Source: Tubiluchus corallicola
Taxonomy: Eukaryota > Priapulida > Priapulimorpha > Priapulimorphida > Tubiluchidae
Assembly: GCA_030141605.1 (NCBI GenBank)
Contig: JAQGDQ010000159.1
Span: 228,501 to 292,500 of the forward strand
DNA length: 64,000 nt
Reading direction: 5' to 3'
A program made the translations under genes and the position numbers. The notes beneath the pieces are model-generated. The model saw only the letters and a program-made list of their open reading frames with translations, did not search any database and was not told the origin of the DNA. The first letter of the stretch is position 1, and every line of letters begins with the position of its first letter. Below are positions 50,781 to 63,698 of the stretch, piece after piece.

Positions 50781-51797
50781 ATCCGATTATAAAAAAACCT
50801 GGTTATAAACAGATTCTTTTACAATCGGATGGCAAAAATTGCTATTAACCAGATTTTTTTATAATCGGATGGCAAAAATTTGGTTATAACCAATTTTTTA
50901 TTATCAGACGGAAAACCAAAAAATCTGGTTATAACTAGTTTCTATGTTACAATTGTACGTCTACTCTTTCAGTTATGGAGGAACGGGAAGACCTCGTGAC
51001 CTTAGACTCGGGTTTAGTAACAAAGAGATAATAGAATGTTTAGCTCATGCCCACCCGAATCTTTATGAGCGTGAGGATTATAAGGATAACAAAAAACTTG
51101 GATTGTTTCGAAGCCGGGCTCAAAGTAACGTAACTGATGTCATGCTATTTATTCAGGAGCAGATTGATAAAACGGGAAGCATGCATGGCTACAGGTGGAT
51201 GCATCTGATGTGTATATAACATGGGCTCGTTGTGTCCCAAGAAACTGTTCGTTTACTCTTGGGAATCCTGGATTCTGTTGAGGTATCATTAGAAAAATGA
51301 GGAGGTTATGGCGTGCCATTTTTACGTAGATTCAGTGAGGGAACAAAAACTGTTACCAAGTACACAAGTTCAAATTATATAACGGCCGGTAAACCAAATG
51401 GACTCCTTTCAGAGCCAGCAAAATACGCGCATACGCAAAAAATTCCAAATTCATTATTTTGTTTTACTTTGACTACTTTTTATATGGATATAATTCGATT
51501 AATGAATAATACCTATGTGCTAAAAAATTGAGCTATTTTTCCGCGCGGACTTTTTATAGGCAGAACTTGGGATTCTTATATAGTACATAATCAAAAAAGG
51601 CTCTGTTGTTCTATTGGGCTGATTGCCCCGCACAAATAAGTGTTTAAATTTTGCCAACAGATTACAAAAAAATTTGGTCATAACCAAACTTTTTGCCATG
51701 CGAGTATAAAACAATCTGATTATAACCAACTTTTTTGTCATCCGATTATAAAAATCTGGTTATGACCAATTTTTTTGCAATCCGATTGTAAAAAAAA
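50781..51797 (+). mobile_element. Decayed DNA transposon with palindromic tandem ends and an integrase-like relic
   Basis: Both ends carry three to four units of about 40 bp containing GGTTATAACC and TAATCGGATGGCAAAAA words, in inverted orientation at the two ends (50781-50945 and 51655-51797). Between them is a relic of an integrase-like DDE transposase. Neighbouring units are themselves near-palindromic. Such a design suggests a cut-and-paste element with reiterated transposase-binding sites. No clean target-site duplication is visible. Confidence 0.65.
50944..51330 (+). pseudogene. Integrase/transposase-like fragment with in-frame stops
   Basis: In one frame it reads GGTGRPRDLRLGFSNKEIIE, then SNVTDVMLFIQEQIDKTGS and MHGYRWMHLMCI, stop, HGLVVSQETVRLLLGILDSV, then a second stop. 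The GYRWMHxxCIxxGLVVSQETVRLLLxILD string is a recognisable pre-catalytic segment of an animal integrase-core transposase family whose next part normally begins with RRR and the first catalytic Asp. Here the sequence loses similarity right after the second stop, so the catalytic core is missing. Confidence 0.65.
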
Positions 51798-53055
51798 ATT
51801 GTATTAATCTTTTTTCCAATCCTTTTCAGCCATAGGGTTAATTTGCGACGACTAATTTTTTGACTATCGGCCTACTGATGACTTGACTAATTACGCCATG
51901 TATAACGTATTATATTCAGTCAATTGACTATTTTTATAAGGAAACAGACAATAATGTTCGTAACAACAACGGCAAATTGATGATAATGATGACGATGATG
52001 ACAATTGACGCTGTTATTGTTGTTGTTGTTGATGATGATGACGATGATGACGACGATGACGATAATGATGATGATGGTGACGATGAGGATAATGATAGTG
52101 ATAATGACCCAAACTGACTCATCGCTTTAAATTACTGCAGCAAATCAGTTTCGAATTTAGATATAATAAACCTAACGAAATAAGCGAATTCTTTTTTTTA
52201 AATCATTATTTATTCATTCATTGCTTGCCTAATGGAACGTCTGTTCCCCATTGTAGTCCATCATGTTGTACATATCGCATGTCGTGGAGAGTTAAGTAAC
52301 TTTTGAAGCTTCAGGTTATTCTATCTGCTGCACATTTGATCGATTCATTTCCTGATCAAGCTGCCAAGCTGCGAGAAGCCTGGCGTATTGGGCTGAGGCT
52401 TGAGTTTGTGAAGTGATGTGCTTTTTACGTTCATATCGTGCGGGTATGAAAAGGCTGTTGGCGCGATGAGGTAAGTCTGATCAAATTACAAAATTACAAA
52501 ATGAACAGCCAAATAATAATTATTTTTTGTGCACCGTTCTCAAAGAAAGAAGTAACTAGGGCAGTATGAAAGAAAATCCGCCCAAATCCGGTTTTATTTT
52601 CTTTGCAATCAGGACGTAACTGTGCTTAATTTCGTAACCAAGCACATACAACAAAATAATTTCCCTCCTCCTGTAACAAAAAAGAAGAAGAATAACAATA
52701 CCGTCATATGAATTTAATTGCTTAAACGCAGACGCAGTTGTCATAGCCTATCTACAGTAAACATGGAAATATGTTTTTGTGGAGGAATACTTTTCGAATC
52801 TCGTTCAAAAAAGAAATAGAAAAAAGAACAACAATAACAGCGACGATGACTTAATTAGGCTAATAATTTTTCGACAATCTAAGTTTGTAGCTGTAAATTA
52901 CTCGCAGTTACAGGTTAATTTCATTAAAACTAGAAAAAGAAGGTTACTAGGAACCTGTAATCGCAAACTAGAAATTGTAATTTGTACACTTTGTAAACAT
53001 TTGTATTATATTATGCATTTGTTTTGAAGTGAAACAAACAAACTTCAACTTAAAC

Positions 53056-53178
<123 letters not shown>

Positions 53179-56100
53179 TGAAAATGCAATTTTTGATTTT
53201 TCTCATTGGCCATCAATAGCCGCAGACCGTTTGCGCACTGCTGTCATGGATCTGTGTTTTTTTTCGCGAAATTTCTAATAAATGTACAATATAGTTGCAA
53301 TATTAATTTATCAAGGCTAATTTTCTCGCCATTGGCACTGAAATTTAGGGAAACTGTGTCCTAATCACCACCCCGGAATATTTTGCTGTTGAGCCGAGGC
53401 TACGTATTAGATAATTTATTTACTAAAAACCTTTCTTCTTTTAACTAAATTTATTTCTAAGATACTTGGTAATGTTATCGCCCTACTATTCCCTCAACTC
53501 ATACCTGTGAAAATAGTAAGATGACGACATAGATCATTCATAAATAAACTAATTCTTTCAGGGTAGGTAATATATTAATTAACTAAACTAAAATCAGGAC
53601 TAGACTTACATGCAGTTTCCTGACTACTGTAATTAAATTAAACGATAACAAAAATTTTCTAAACCCCGAAAGTTAACAGAGAACGAAAATGAATTTATGC
53701 AACGTATTTATCTTCCATATGTTTGGTATTTCACTTTTCTTACGTTACTCGCTCATTTTAATTAACTGCGAAAATTCCCAGCCAAAAGAACAATTGAACG
53801 GAAAACTGACAAAAATAATTTTGCATGCAGTCTTGGCTTGCTGCTTGTGTGCTCGTGCGTTACAAGAGAAATCTTGATGAATGGTTGATGCATTTTGGGA
53901 TGTGCGTGTAGGGGTAAATCGATCAATTAGGAACGGTGTGATAAAGTTACACCTACACGTGCCATCTCTCACTGCCTCTCACACGACCCGGTCTATTTTA
54001 TAACAAACTTTGAAGACATACCAATTTGCCAGCATTTCAAATTTTCAGCAAGTTTTTGCTTTTTTGGTCATCTAGTCATGACCGCCTGAGTGTTTATTAT
54101 CGTTTCAGGAGTAACATTAGTTTGTAATGACAAAAAATAGTTATAAAAACGATTTGAAGATAGCTACATTTGAATACCTAATTCTGTAAACACGTTGTTT
54201 TCCCTACTGCCAGCAGCCACAGTGGTAAAAATTAATAATTTGGGGGAAAGCGAAAAACTCGCACATTCGTTTATTTCGATTGTTTACCTTTTTTATAACA
54301 GATAAACAGGTTGTTAAAACATGACAGTTCAAATCATAATTAAATTTGGAAGCTGTTTTTCATTTTAAACTTGGCCATAAACTTGACTCTCGTACAAGCT
54401 TGAATCTTTTTTTGATGAGATATTAAAGTCAAAATATGAAACATGTCGGCAGCAGTAAAATAAACAAGCAGATTGACTGTCAGACATGCAAATGCCAGAC
54501 ATGCAATGCACGCCAGCCGAACAGAAGTTGTCAGCAAAAACAGCAAAAACCAAAACAGCGAAAAAATCAACAACTACGGCGGGTGGTCCCTCTTTTAGTT
54601 CACTTTGAGACATCCGCTTGAAATTTTCCACTAATGGTATTTATTGTAGTTAATAATGCAGTGTTGAACCTGAGGTGGTTATTGACTTATCCTGAAATTC
54701 AGAGCTGTTGAGATCAGAAAGTTTTTAATACTGTAAATATCAATACAAGAGAGAAAATTCTTCATAGATTTAAAGCATATGGTGTTAAAAATAGTAATCA
54801 CTAGCGCCATGATCACTGCCACCACCGTTACTGCCGCTGCCATGCGCCGGATACTTCCCGAAAACTACTAAAATCTACTACTTCCGTCGAAAAAGAACCT
54901 GTTACGTGTAGAACCACTCAATTCTCCATCCAATAATTTATATATTCCCTGTACACATTAAAGCGCGACGAATTTTTTTTTATCAAACTGTCTGATTAAT
55001 AATTGCTAATTAGCAACGCCACAAAACAACATCAAGGAGAGATTTTAGAGTCAAGGTAAAAATTTGTTTTGCCTTCGCTCTAATATATGGGTAAATCGAA
55101 GTTTTGTCATTATCGTCATCGTTAATAATACTATCCTAGAATGTTCATACTGTGATTTAACTCTGGTAAAGCAAGTAATGCAGTACACCAAAATGTTCAG
55201 TGAATTAAGATCTGATATGTTAGTGTTATAATGCCAGCAATGTCAAAACAACACCATTTCAATGCAGCAACCTGGGGTGGACCACTGTTTCGTGCAGCAC
55301 CCTGCAATTCAATATTATGCCAACATTGTCATAGTGTTTGCAAATGCTGCAATTTAACTATATTTAAATGCCAAGGTGTATGTAGTGTCTAGGTTATAAC
55401 TGCACTCACTATATAGGTTACATGCATGTACATAATTTTTTTATTTGCCCGCTTAGCAGTGCGGCAACTTAAGATACTACTCTGTATCATCAATGAATGG
55501 CGCCACATGCGTTGCATATACCTATGCGTCGGCGTCATAGAAAATGTTCTTAGTTACTGTAACGCCTTTACGAAGACTTGTTACAATTATTGAACTAATA
55601 GAAGACAACATATAGAGTTTTCAACGTTTTAACATTGAAGTCCGAGTTTTAAATACTAATTTGCCACAATAATCATTGCAGTTTCTACGCTAGCCAAAGC
55701 TTAAAAAATTAACCGTGCGCTTATAGAAATCGTGCTCAGTTCCTCGACTTTCAATGCAATTTGCATGAAATTATTGTGGCAATTATTTTATTACAGTTCT
55801 ACATGTGAAAGGTCAGCAATGTTTTCGTATTCACTGTGGGATTAATAAAACTAATTACATGCACGCCTAACAATAATTGCAGAATGATAGAAGCAATCTG
55901 AATGGAAAATAAAACGTTTATAAATAGGCAAACTGCTATGTTGCAACTATATTGCATTCTAGTCGAAAAGTATGGATGAAAGCAAAGTTGTTAAACTTCA
56001 TGTGTTTGTTCAAGTTTGTTTCTAATGTTAAGCAGTTGAAATCAATTTGGTATGTGGTTGCTGAGCTTCATTTACTTTTTCCGGGAGTATTATTTTCTAC

Positions 56101-56667
56101 ACAGTTCGGCTTACTTTTAAAAAAGTTTGTGTCCTGCAGTTAGTATCATGTACTTTTAATGTTGAATGGTTGTTGCAAGACTGCGACCCAACTAATTATC
56201 AAAGATAGTCGCCTAAGATGAGGCACGCGAAACACTGGTAGAAATCTTCGGGACAATAGGGAGATACTGTCCAGAAACAGTTTTCTAGCAGATATTAATC
56301 CATTTAGTAACCTAGTCCGGCGTTGCATAACTTCGTATTACAGTAAATACCGTGATCACTTAGCTGAAGCTGTATTCCCCTTATCTTTCTTTAAATGTAA
56401 AACTTTTTTCGGCGTTAAACATGAGACGACCAGTGGTGGAATCCAGTATACGCAATACATGGGAGCATGAAGTGTGATATATGGAGGTGATAAGTTAGTG
56501 TAGGCTATGATAATAATCTTGCGCTTTATTTTTGGGTTTTCTGCCATATTGAATCTGTTTTCGATGTTTACAAATGGGCACAGCGAAACCCTGCAGAAAT
56601 AGATGACAAAGCGGATAAAAATTGAAATGTGTCTTGGACTCTGTAGAGGTTACCACGTATTGCAGCT

Positions 56668-56670
<3 letters not shown>

Positions 56671-56709
<39 letters not shown>

Positions 56710-56710
56710 C

Positions 56711-56784
<74 letters not shown>

Positions 56785-56786
56785 TT
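56671..56786. repeat. (CT)n microsatellite
   Basis: About 55 CT units with three CC interruptions. It lies about 300 bases upstream of the start codon of the second K2P gene, probably in its promoter or 5' UTR intron. Confidence 0.95.
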
Positions 56787-57084
56787 CTCCCCATGTAAGC
56801 TTCTTAATTCCAAAATATTAAAGCCCAACTTAACTGCAAAATAAGGCTAAAAACCTTGACGGTGTATCTTTCAAAACGCTTGAGAGTTTGATACTTTTGC
56901 AGTAAAAACAAAATTTCACCTGGAATTTGAATCTTCTGGTCAGTAACAACTGGATAAATCACCGTGATTAGTGATTAATTGTTTACCAATTTGCTGCAGG
57001 TACTTCCACAAACTTGGAATAAAATCACATCACGTTTTTCATTTCAGTAAAGTGTCACGTTAGCAGCCAAGGTTTCCTGTCATC

Positions 57085-57583
57085 ATGGAGTCTAAGGAAG
57101 ACATTGAGGAAGCTCAGTCGGAAATCGCAGAAAGTGATGCCAGTTCATTTCTATCTAAAAAAGCCAAATGCAAGCAGTACACGCTGAAGTTCATCGCATT
57201 TCTCTTCTCCAATGTTGGTCTGGTTGGCTTGGTCATCGGGTACTGCATATCTGGTGCATTTCTATTTTCTTACCTGGAATTAGACGAAGAACGAAGACGC
57301 AAGAAGTACCTAGAAGACGTCAGGAGAGGTTTCGCTAACGACATAGCCATACAGCTTAGGAGCACATATGTGGCGAATTATCAACTGAATGATCGCGGAC
57401 ATGTTCCTACTAATCATACGATAAACTGGGTGGAAATTGTTGTTAACAAGCTGATCGATTTTCAAAATAATTTTACAACATATATGACAAACAATGGATT
57501 TGATGGTAGTGAGAGCAGGGAGCAGGAACAATGGAAATTTATAGGTTCTCTGCTTTATTGCGTCACCGTTGTCACAACCATTG
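57085..57583 (+). CDS. First coding exon of a second two-pore-domain K+ channel, 3'-partial
   Basis: ATG 57085 opens 166 codons plus one base before the donor ATTG|GTAAGA. The protein has an acidic cytosolic start (MESKEDIEEAQSEIAESDAS), a KKAKCKQY basic patch, M1 at about 36-63 (NVGLVGLVIGYCISGAFLF), a cap helix with sequons NHT (110) and NFT (129), and the pore helix ending CVTVVTTIG at residue 167. The break is phase 1 inside the first Gly of GYG, exactly as in the other K2P gene here. A strong acceptor TTTTTCATTTCAG ending at 57047 shows that an intron interrupts the 5' UTR. I found no exon beginning with the expected Tyr-Gly up to 64000, so the next intron exceeds 6.4 kb and the rest lies outside. 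Confidence 0.9.
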
Positions 57584-59711
57584 GTAAGATAATTTACGGC
57601 GTAAAAAATTATTACTCTGCAGTTGTATCATTTGTGTTTGTCATTCGGAATAGTTGTCACTTAGAGGAATTGCTAATTTTGCGAATAATTCATTAAATCA
57701 TTATTATTAGTTGACAAACTGAGTGATAAACACGTCACTTGAATAGTTATTACACGAGGGAATTTTCACTGACTGGCTCTTCAATAATTGACTGACAGGT
57801 GCACCAACTGACTGATAAACCAGCTGATCAACGTATATATAATCCTTTTACGTACTAGTTGATAAATTTCTTAAATCACCAGTATAATCTTTTAAATAAG
57901 TGAGCAAGTAGCTGAATAGTAACTAGTTGATTGACAGTTATTAGGCTCATATGGCTAAACAACTAACAGTTCCATTGTTTCTATAACAGCTAAGAAATTA
58001 GACGGGTGACCAATTACATGTAAAGGCAACATTCCAACCAACTAGTAAACAGCCTTTCTTAATTTTTCTGTCAGTCTTAACGTGAGAGTTGTGGTATGAA
58101 GGTTCGGTATTTATTGCAAAATATCGTTATAGTAGCGTGTGTAATGAGACTGGCTAAACAAAGATTTACGATTTTACAAGGTCTGTTGACATTCTAAAGT
58201 TATTGTTCATCTCTCGGAGCAGCTGTAAAAATAACATCATGCCAGGATGTTACAGCTTCAGCTTCGTACATAGGTTAAATTCAATTCCGATTTCTAGAGT
58301 TAAAGAACACACTTAGCAAAGTACATCTCTACCACCTCTTCTTTTCATGCATGGTGCAATCAAAATTGATTGCGCTCCGATGTTGTAGGAAGGGTAATTG
58401 GCAATTTAAATAGCATGTGTATGTACTACGCTGCCAACTTTATGTGAGGTTTACATGATTTCTAAAATATTGATTTTTTTAAAGATCATTTCAATTATTT
58501 CAATAATAAGTGTAGTTTTGCCTTACCTTCCCCTACTGTATACTACTGCTACACTTTTTCACAAGTAGATACTAGCATTATTCACAATACTTTATCCGGT
58601 TGCTTTTAAAAGTTGGTTTGAATTTCTCAAAAAAAAGACATTATGCTGGCTAGTAAAATCGCGTTTAAATGTTTAAGCACCATTATTTTATAACCAGTTT
58701 TATAGATGCTGTATAATAATTACCCTAGACAACTGATTTATTATTTAGCATTCAGTAACTGGTTTGTTACTTCGGCTCCCATTTCGGATAAAAATGTAAA
58801 GTGAAGTTAAGAAACACGTGTGTATAATGGACTTGCGTGTTTACATTATATACGCAAATATTTTTAAAAATTTAACTTTCTAATAACTAAATAGTTTCTC
58901 AGAAAACAATTTCTAACACTAAGCAGTTTTTAGTCTTTCCGACATGTGTTATTGCCTTAACTGATTTAGTCCGCATTTACAATTTTTAAGGCTTTTAAAA
59001 GCTATAAAGAGCTTGTTCACGTAAACATTAGAAAAATCATTTTTTCTGAAGACACTTTAAACTTAGCCTGTGAAAATCACTTTGGCTGTTTCTCTGTAAA
59101 ATACATATACGGTAATTTGGACGCTATTAGCCGACAAGCCTCTGTATGGCTTTTAGTCATTTCGGAAGCCAATTTGTGCAATATATGCATTACACTGATT
59201 GCAGACACCATAAATAAATGTTTGCTTTATTTTATAACCCTTTTACTCTTTTGAACTAATCGATGAATTCTGCACTTATTAATTTACTTAATACTGTCGT
59301 TATTATGTGCTGTAAAATGCATTCGAGTGGAACATGTACCTAATTAGGCTTTACGTAATTTCGAAGAGCGTTGTACGGCACACTATTTATCAGATGGCAC
59401 ACTTTGCAAGCAAGTGACACGTATTTCGTTTCAGTTGAAATTATTAGCTCATTTGATAAAAATAGAAGTATATACCAAAAATTATTACCATAGTAAGCTT
59501 TTTTTCTACGTTTTGGCTTTTAACTGAGACTTATAGTCACCGTATTATGTATAATATCTAAACATTACAATAGCTTCCACACGTTTATGTTAGAATGTAC
59601 TATGTTGTTGAGAGTGTCGTGTGTGAACGGGTGCAAATAACAACGAGTTGTCGCATGAGCTATTGTCGTTAAATCGTCAATCCCGAACTTTCGTGGGTGT
59701 TATGTTGTGTA
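57584..59711. other. Intron of the second K2P gene; nothing else seen
   Basis: AT-rich sequence without a convincing exon or repeat. Open frames that run on from the exon past 57583 are read-through into the intron. Confidence 0.5.
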
Positions 59712-59982
59712 TAAGTTCTTGTTGTGTGTTAGTAAAAACGTGCGAGTGCGTGAAAAAGGTTTGACCAGGTCGTTTAGCTCAATGGTAGCGTACTCGTGTG
59801 CACACGTAGGACGTGAGTTCAATTTTCAGCGAGTCAAACCAAAGACTTATTATGGAACTTTGCAGTCTCAAAAGTGCTACATTTGCACGAGGCGAGGATG
59901 TTGTTGAGTCTTTAAACGCTAAGGCACCCACACAAGATTGATACACGAAGTTCACCTTCACTAAGTTCTTGTTGTATGATAG
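59712..59982 (+). mobile_element. tRNA-derived SINE with 21-bp target-site duplications
   Basis: From about 59769 the sequence reads TTTAGCTCAATGGTAGCGTA (A box) and GAGTTCAATTTTC (weak B box) in tRNA spacing. The element is bounded by TAAGTTCTTGTTGTGTGTTAG (59712-59732) and a copy with two changes (59962-59982), as expected of an old LINE-mobilised SINE of about 230 bp. The cloverleaf stems do not close, so it is not a working tRNA. It is probably in the K2P intron. Confidence 0.6.
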
Positions 59983-62760
59983 GCATTGATTCGACTGCTC
60001 TTGTTATTGATATTGTAGACTATTTGTCAACTAAATCTGCTTGGCAATAGTGCAGCTGCAATCTAAAAACTAATTAATGAAAATTTGACACATGTAGGCA
60101 CGGTTAGCAGGAATTTAAAATAATTAATTAATTACGAATTATAAGTACTGAGCAAAAGAACTATAATATTGCCTGAGTTGTTTAGTTGTCAAGCTTCAAC
60201 CTCTAACGAACCGACGCCTGAAGAAGTCAATCAAGTTAGATGACACGTCATTTACTTGTTAGAATTATCTTCTTTAAATTGTTGTTGTTTGATAGGTGGT
60301 TAATGTGAAACGTACAGCTCTTGTTACATTGACATTACATAGAGATACAGATAATGAAGATCCTGCAAGGGAGCATACAGAGGGGTGTATCACTATGTAA
60401 GGACAGATTAAGATACAAAAACTGCATAAAGGAAAGTTCGTCTTCTACAGCAATAGCAAACATTAGTAGGTGTAGTACAACTAAGACGTTAGGTACAATT
60501 CAGTAACAGCAAATTTGACCAAAGGAAGGTGTCAATAATTCACATGTGAGAAATTTACTAGTTGCACACATACATCAGTTTATAGTGCCATGTTACACAC
60601 ACACATGCAGATATAGCGTAAAAATAATGATGACGCTATAAAAAGGTAGGTCAATATAAGAAGCGATAGTTATATGAAGTCAAATTAGGATTTAAAAGCT
60701 GTAGATTAAGTTTATCCGCATCACATGCAAACATAATTATGCGCTTTGGGCATTAGAATCACGGGCTGCATATATAATTTTATGATCCTAACATTAAAAT
60801 AGATTTTATTTAGCTTTGTTACATTTATTTAACTAAATGTACTTAGCAATAGTGAATTTCATAAACTAAAATTCAATTATTTTTAATTCGTGACTATTAT
60901 CGAATTTTCGTTAATTAGTTTTTAGATTAATTATAAACTATAGTCAGCGCTTTACTGACCTGATCATTCACGATATGAGATTTGTGAAATTGTCGCTTAA
61001 TCTGCAGCAAAAGTGACAGATTGATTAAAAGTGAACCTCATAGCCATTCTTGCTGGAATATACGTTTCAGCGCATCACTAACAGAACGTATAACGACTGT
61101 ACCATTACTGTAACTAATTCGGCATTTCAGTTTTGTCGCCAGCATGGAAAACACAGTTGAAAAATGTAAAAATTACGTAAAACGTAAGTTGTAGTTTTAC
61201 AACTTACGCTGTTCAGTTTTATACCATTGACCTACGTTCTGGCTCCACTGATTCCTTTCTGCCTAAACTTCATGTTCATTTTATCTACTGTCACGTTACC
61301 TTCTCTTGGTGTTAGTCATTCACAGTCACTTTCGTGCTTTTAGTCATAAACAACATAAACAAAAAAGATTCTAAATAGGTGAAACCTAGTCCATTTTGTT
61401 TTACGCAACGAAGCCATCCTGCTTTTCATTGATATTCAGTCAATTCCGAGTTCGTTGCTCTTACATGATCTCAATTGGGAATATTTATGGTCGATGTGTG
61501 TGTTTGGGGATGTTTTTTGCTCTGCATGGATGCTTCGCTAATAATTTCTATAGGGTAATTATCAATGAATCGGACTATTTATAATTTATCACAGTCAGGA
61601 TATTCAATATTTATATACAGACCGATTGTCTAAATTAGAAAACTTTAGATATCGGTGAGTTTTTTATTTTGGGGGTATGTTCAAGTAAACATTTTTGATG
61701 CAGAAAAATCGCTTATTTTCATATTTTTCATATTTTCAGCCTCTCGTAACAGTATTATGAAATTTAACGTCATTAACAAAAATGTTTGGCAGAATGTTGC
61801 TAATGATGGCAAGAAGGAGCACGTTAACTCGTCGGAAAAGTATTTTAATTTTGTCACAGTTTTCGTTTGTTTCCAGGTTGCCCTAAAAGAAACACAGCGT
61901 GAACGTTTCTGTTCTCCATTAAGTCTTGACAGTTATAAAATGAGTGTAAATGAAAACGGTCTCAACATAGTGAATCGACTTCTACTGACTACTTACTTAG
62001 CTGCGCGTTATGCTATAAGCGCGTGGGTTGCTTGCTCTGATTTCGTAATGCTCAGTCTTCCAATGCCAACTTCATGGGTATCGGACGTTGAGTAGATCTT
62101 TTGTACTTTTTGTTTTGCAAGCGGAATTGGCGTCAAACTTATAACCGGGAAATATTTAACAGGCACAAAGGTACATAAGAGAACAGAACTAATTTTGGAA
62201 AGTGCAGTCTTTAATTGTTGTGTGAAGTAAAGATAGCAATTGCAATAGCAGACTAGCAGCAGCAGCACCGGTAGCAACAGCACTAGTAGCAACAACTGCA
62301 GCAGCAGCAGATCAACTAGATTTAATTCAATTTCATTTTCACATTTATATGTCGGAAAATTGTTATTTTGTATTCGTATTCGCGTGCACTATTAGCATTT
62401 GTAAATGGCTGTTTATGCATGCTGGTTTGCCGTTCAATATGCTTGCAGAGGGGCAACACTGAGGCAGTTATGTGCGCAACTTCATCTGATTTGAGCCACA
62501 TGGCACAGTTGTTTGAGAAACTAACCCTTACTCTGCTACGCATTAATATTTGTAAGTATGTACATATACATCCTTGTCTCTCGGAACCGTCTTCAAGCTG
62601 ATACCATGACTGGTGCAACGAGACGTTCTGCTTTTCATTAAATAAAGTTATCGTACATCTGGGCAGTTCATCAAATGTCAGTCAAATAATAAACACAAGA
62701 ACACAAGACGAAATCAGTAAACTTGCTTTGGCTCGCTCATGTAATGATATATACGTAGCG
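59983..62760. other. Gene-free stretch, probably K2P intron
   Basis: No exon is recognised. The 146-residue frame at 61655-62095 has no motif, splice context or homology that I can name. A perfect 11-bp hairpin (CGTAAGTTGTA and its complement) lies at about 61184-61210, and CAG/CAA-type triplets at about 62243-62310. Confidence 0.45.
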
Positions 62761-63698
62761 GCACACGGTAAAAATGCCATAGGTAAATATGGCGCGGTAA
62801 AAATGGCACAGAAAAAAGGGCACACATGGAAAAGTAAAAAATGGCATACATAAAGCACGACTTTGGTGATAGAATTATCGTGGGAGGATAATTAATTAAT
62901 TATTTTACTTGTTTATGGAAGTGGGAAGAGGTGAAAAAAGATGCACTTTTTGACACAATTTTCTGAACAGGGGGAGGGGTAAAAATTGCACAAGTGGGAG
63001 TTTTTTCTACCGTTTTTTTATCACAAAACTTGACAGAACACCACGTACAAAAAGCATTCGTGAAGCACTTCCTGGAGGTCGCAGTGAGAATGTTATAACT
63101 TTTTGGAAAGAGGAGAACTTGGCTACAAGATATGGTAATTCTTTTTTATTATCTTCACCAGGACAAAGAACCACGGGTTAGTTCCAGGTTCCATTTCGAG
63201 GAATTGTTGCTTGGAAAACTGTGTAGCGATGTCTGTAACCTTTGTTTATATATATTTATAGCCCTATGAGCTGACTTAGCATGTAAACATGTATACATGT
63301 CAGTCTGTTACCATCGCCAAATGGTTAAAGAGATGTAGACAAACACTACGTGGAATGTTCGCGCATTGTTGATTATAGTTCTTTTTAATGAACAAAATAG
63401 GTTGTGAGTATTTTGCTGGTCTATATAATGCTTATTCAGGTATATTTTTGTGTCTTTGCTTGTATGTTTTTGTTTTATATCTTTTTTTCCTATCAAAAGA
63501 ATCAGGCGAACACGTTTAAGGATTTTTCGGCCTTTGCCGAGAGATGCTTCTTAGTACATTTTAGTTTTATTACAGAAATTATTTGCATCAAAATAGCATA
63601 TATTCAATTTTTTCCTACTTTTCCGTTAGTGCCATTTTCCTGTGCCATTTTTACCGTGCCATTTTTCCCAGTGCCATTTTTACATATGTCATTTTTAT
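62761..63698. mobile_element. DNA element with tandem GGTAAAAATGGCAC repeats at inverted ends
   Basis: The left end (62761-62850) carries about five variants of GGTAAAAATGGCAC. The right end (63629-63698) carries four copies of the reverse complement GTGCCATTTTTACC and variants. The roughly 780 bp between has no intact frame; a fragment DKEPRVSSRFHFEELLLGK near 63162-63222 looks protein-like but is unassigned. The arrangement parallels the element at 50781 but with a different repeat word. Confidence 0.6.

Noticed and set aside
54340-54631. Two overlapping hydrophobic minus-strand frames
   Set aside because: They could suggest a small membrane protein, but composition comes from AAAAC-type runs on the other strand, and nothing supports splicing or expression.
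61655-62095. 146-residue + strand frame in the presumed K2P intron
   Set aside because: It contains no recognisable domain and no K2P sequence (Tyr-Gly start, M2, P2), so it is probably a chance frame.
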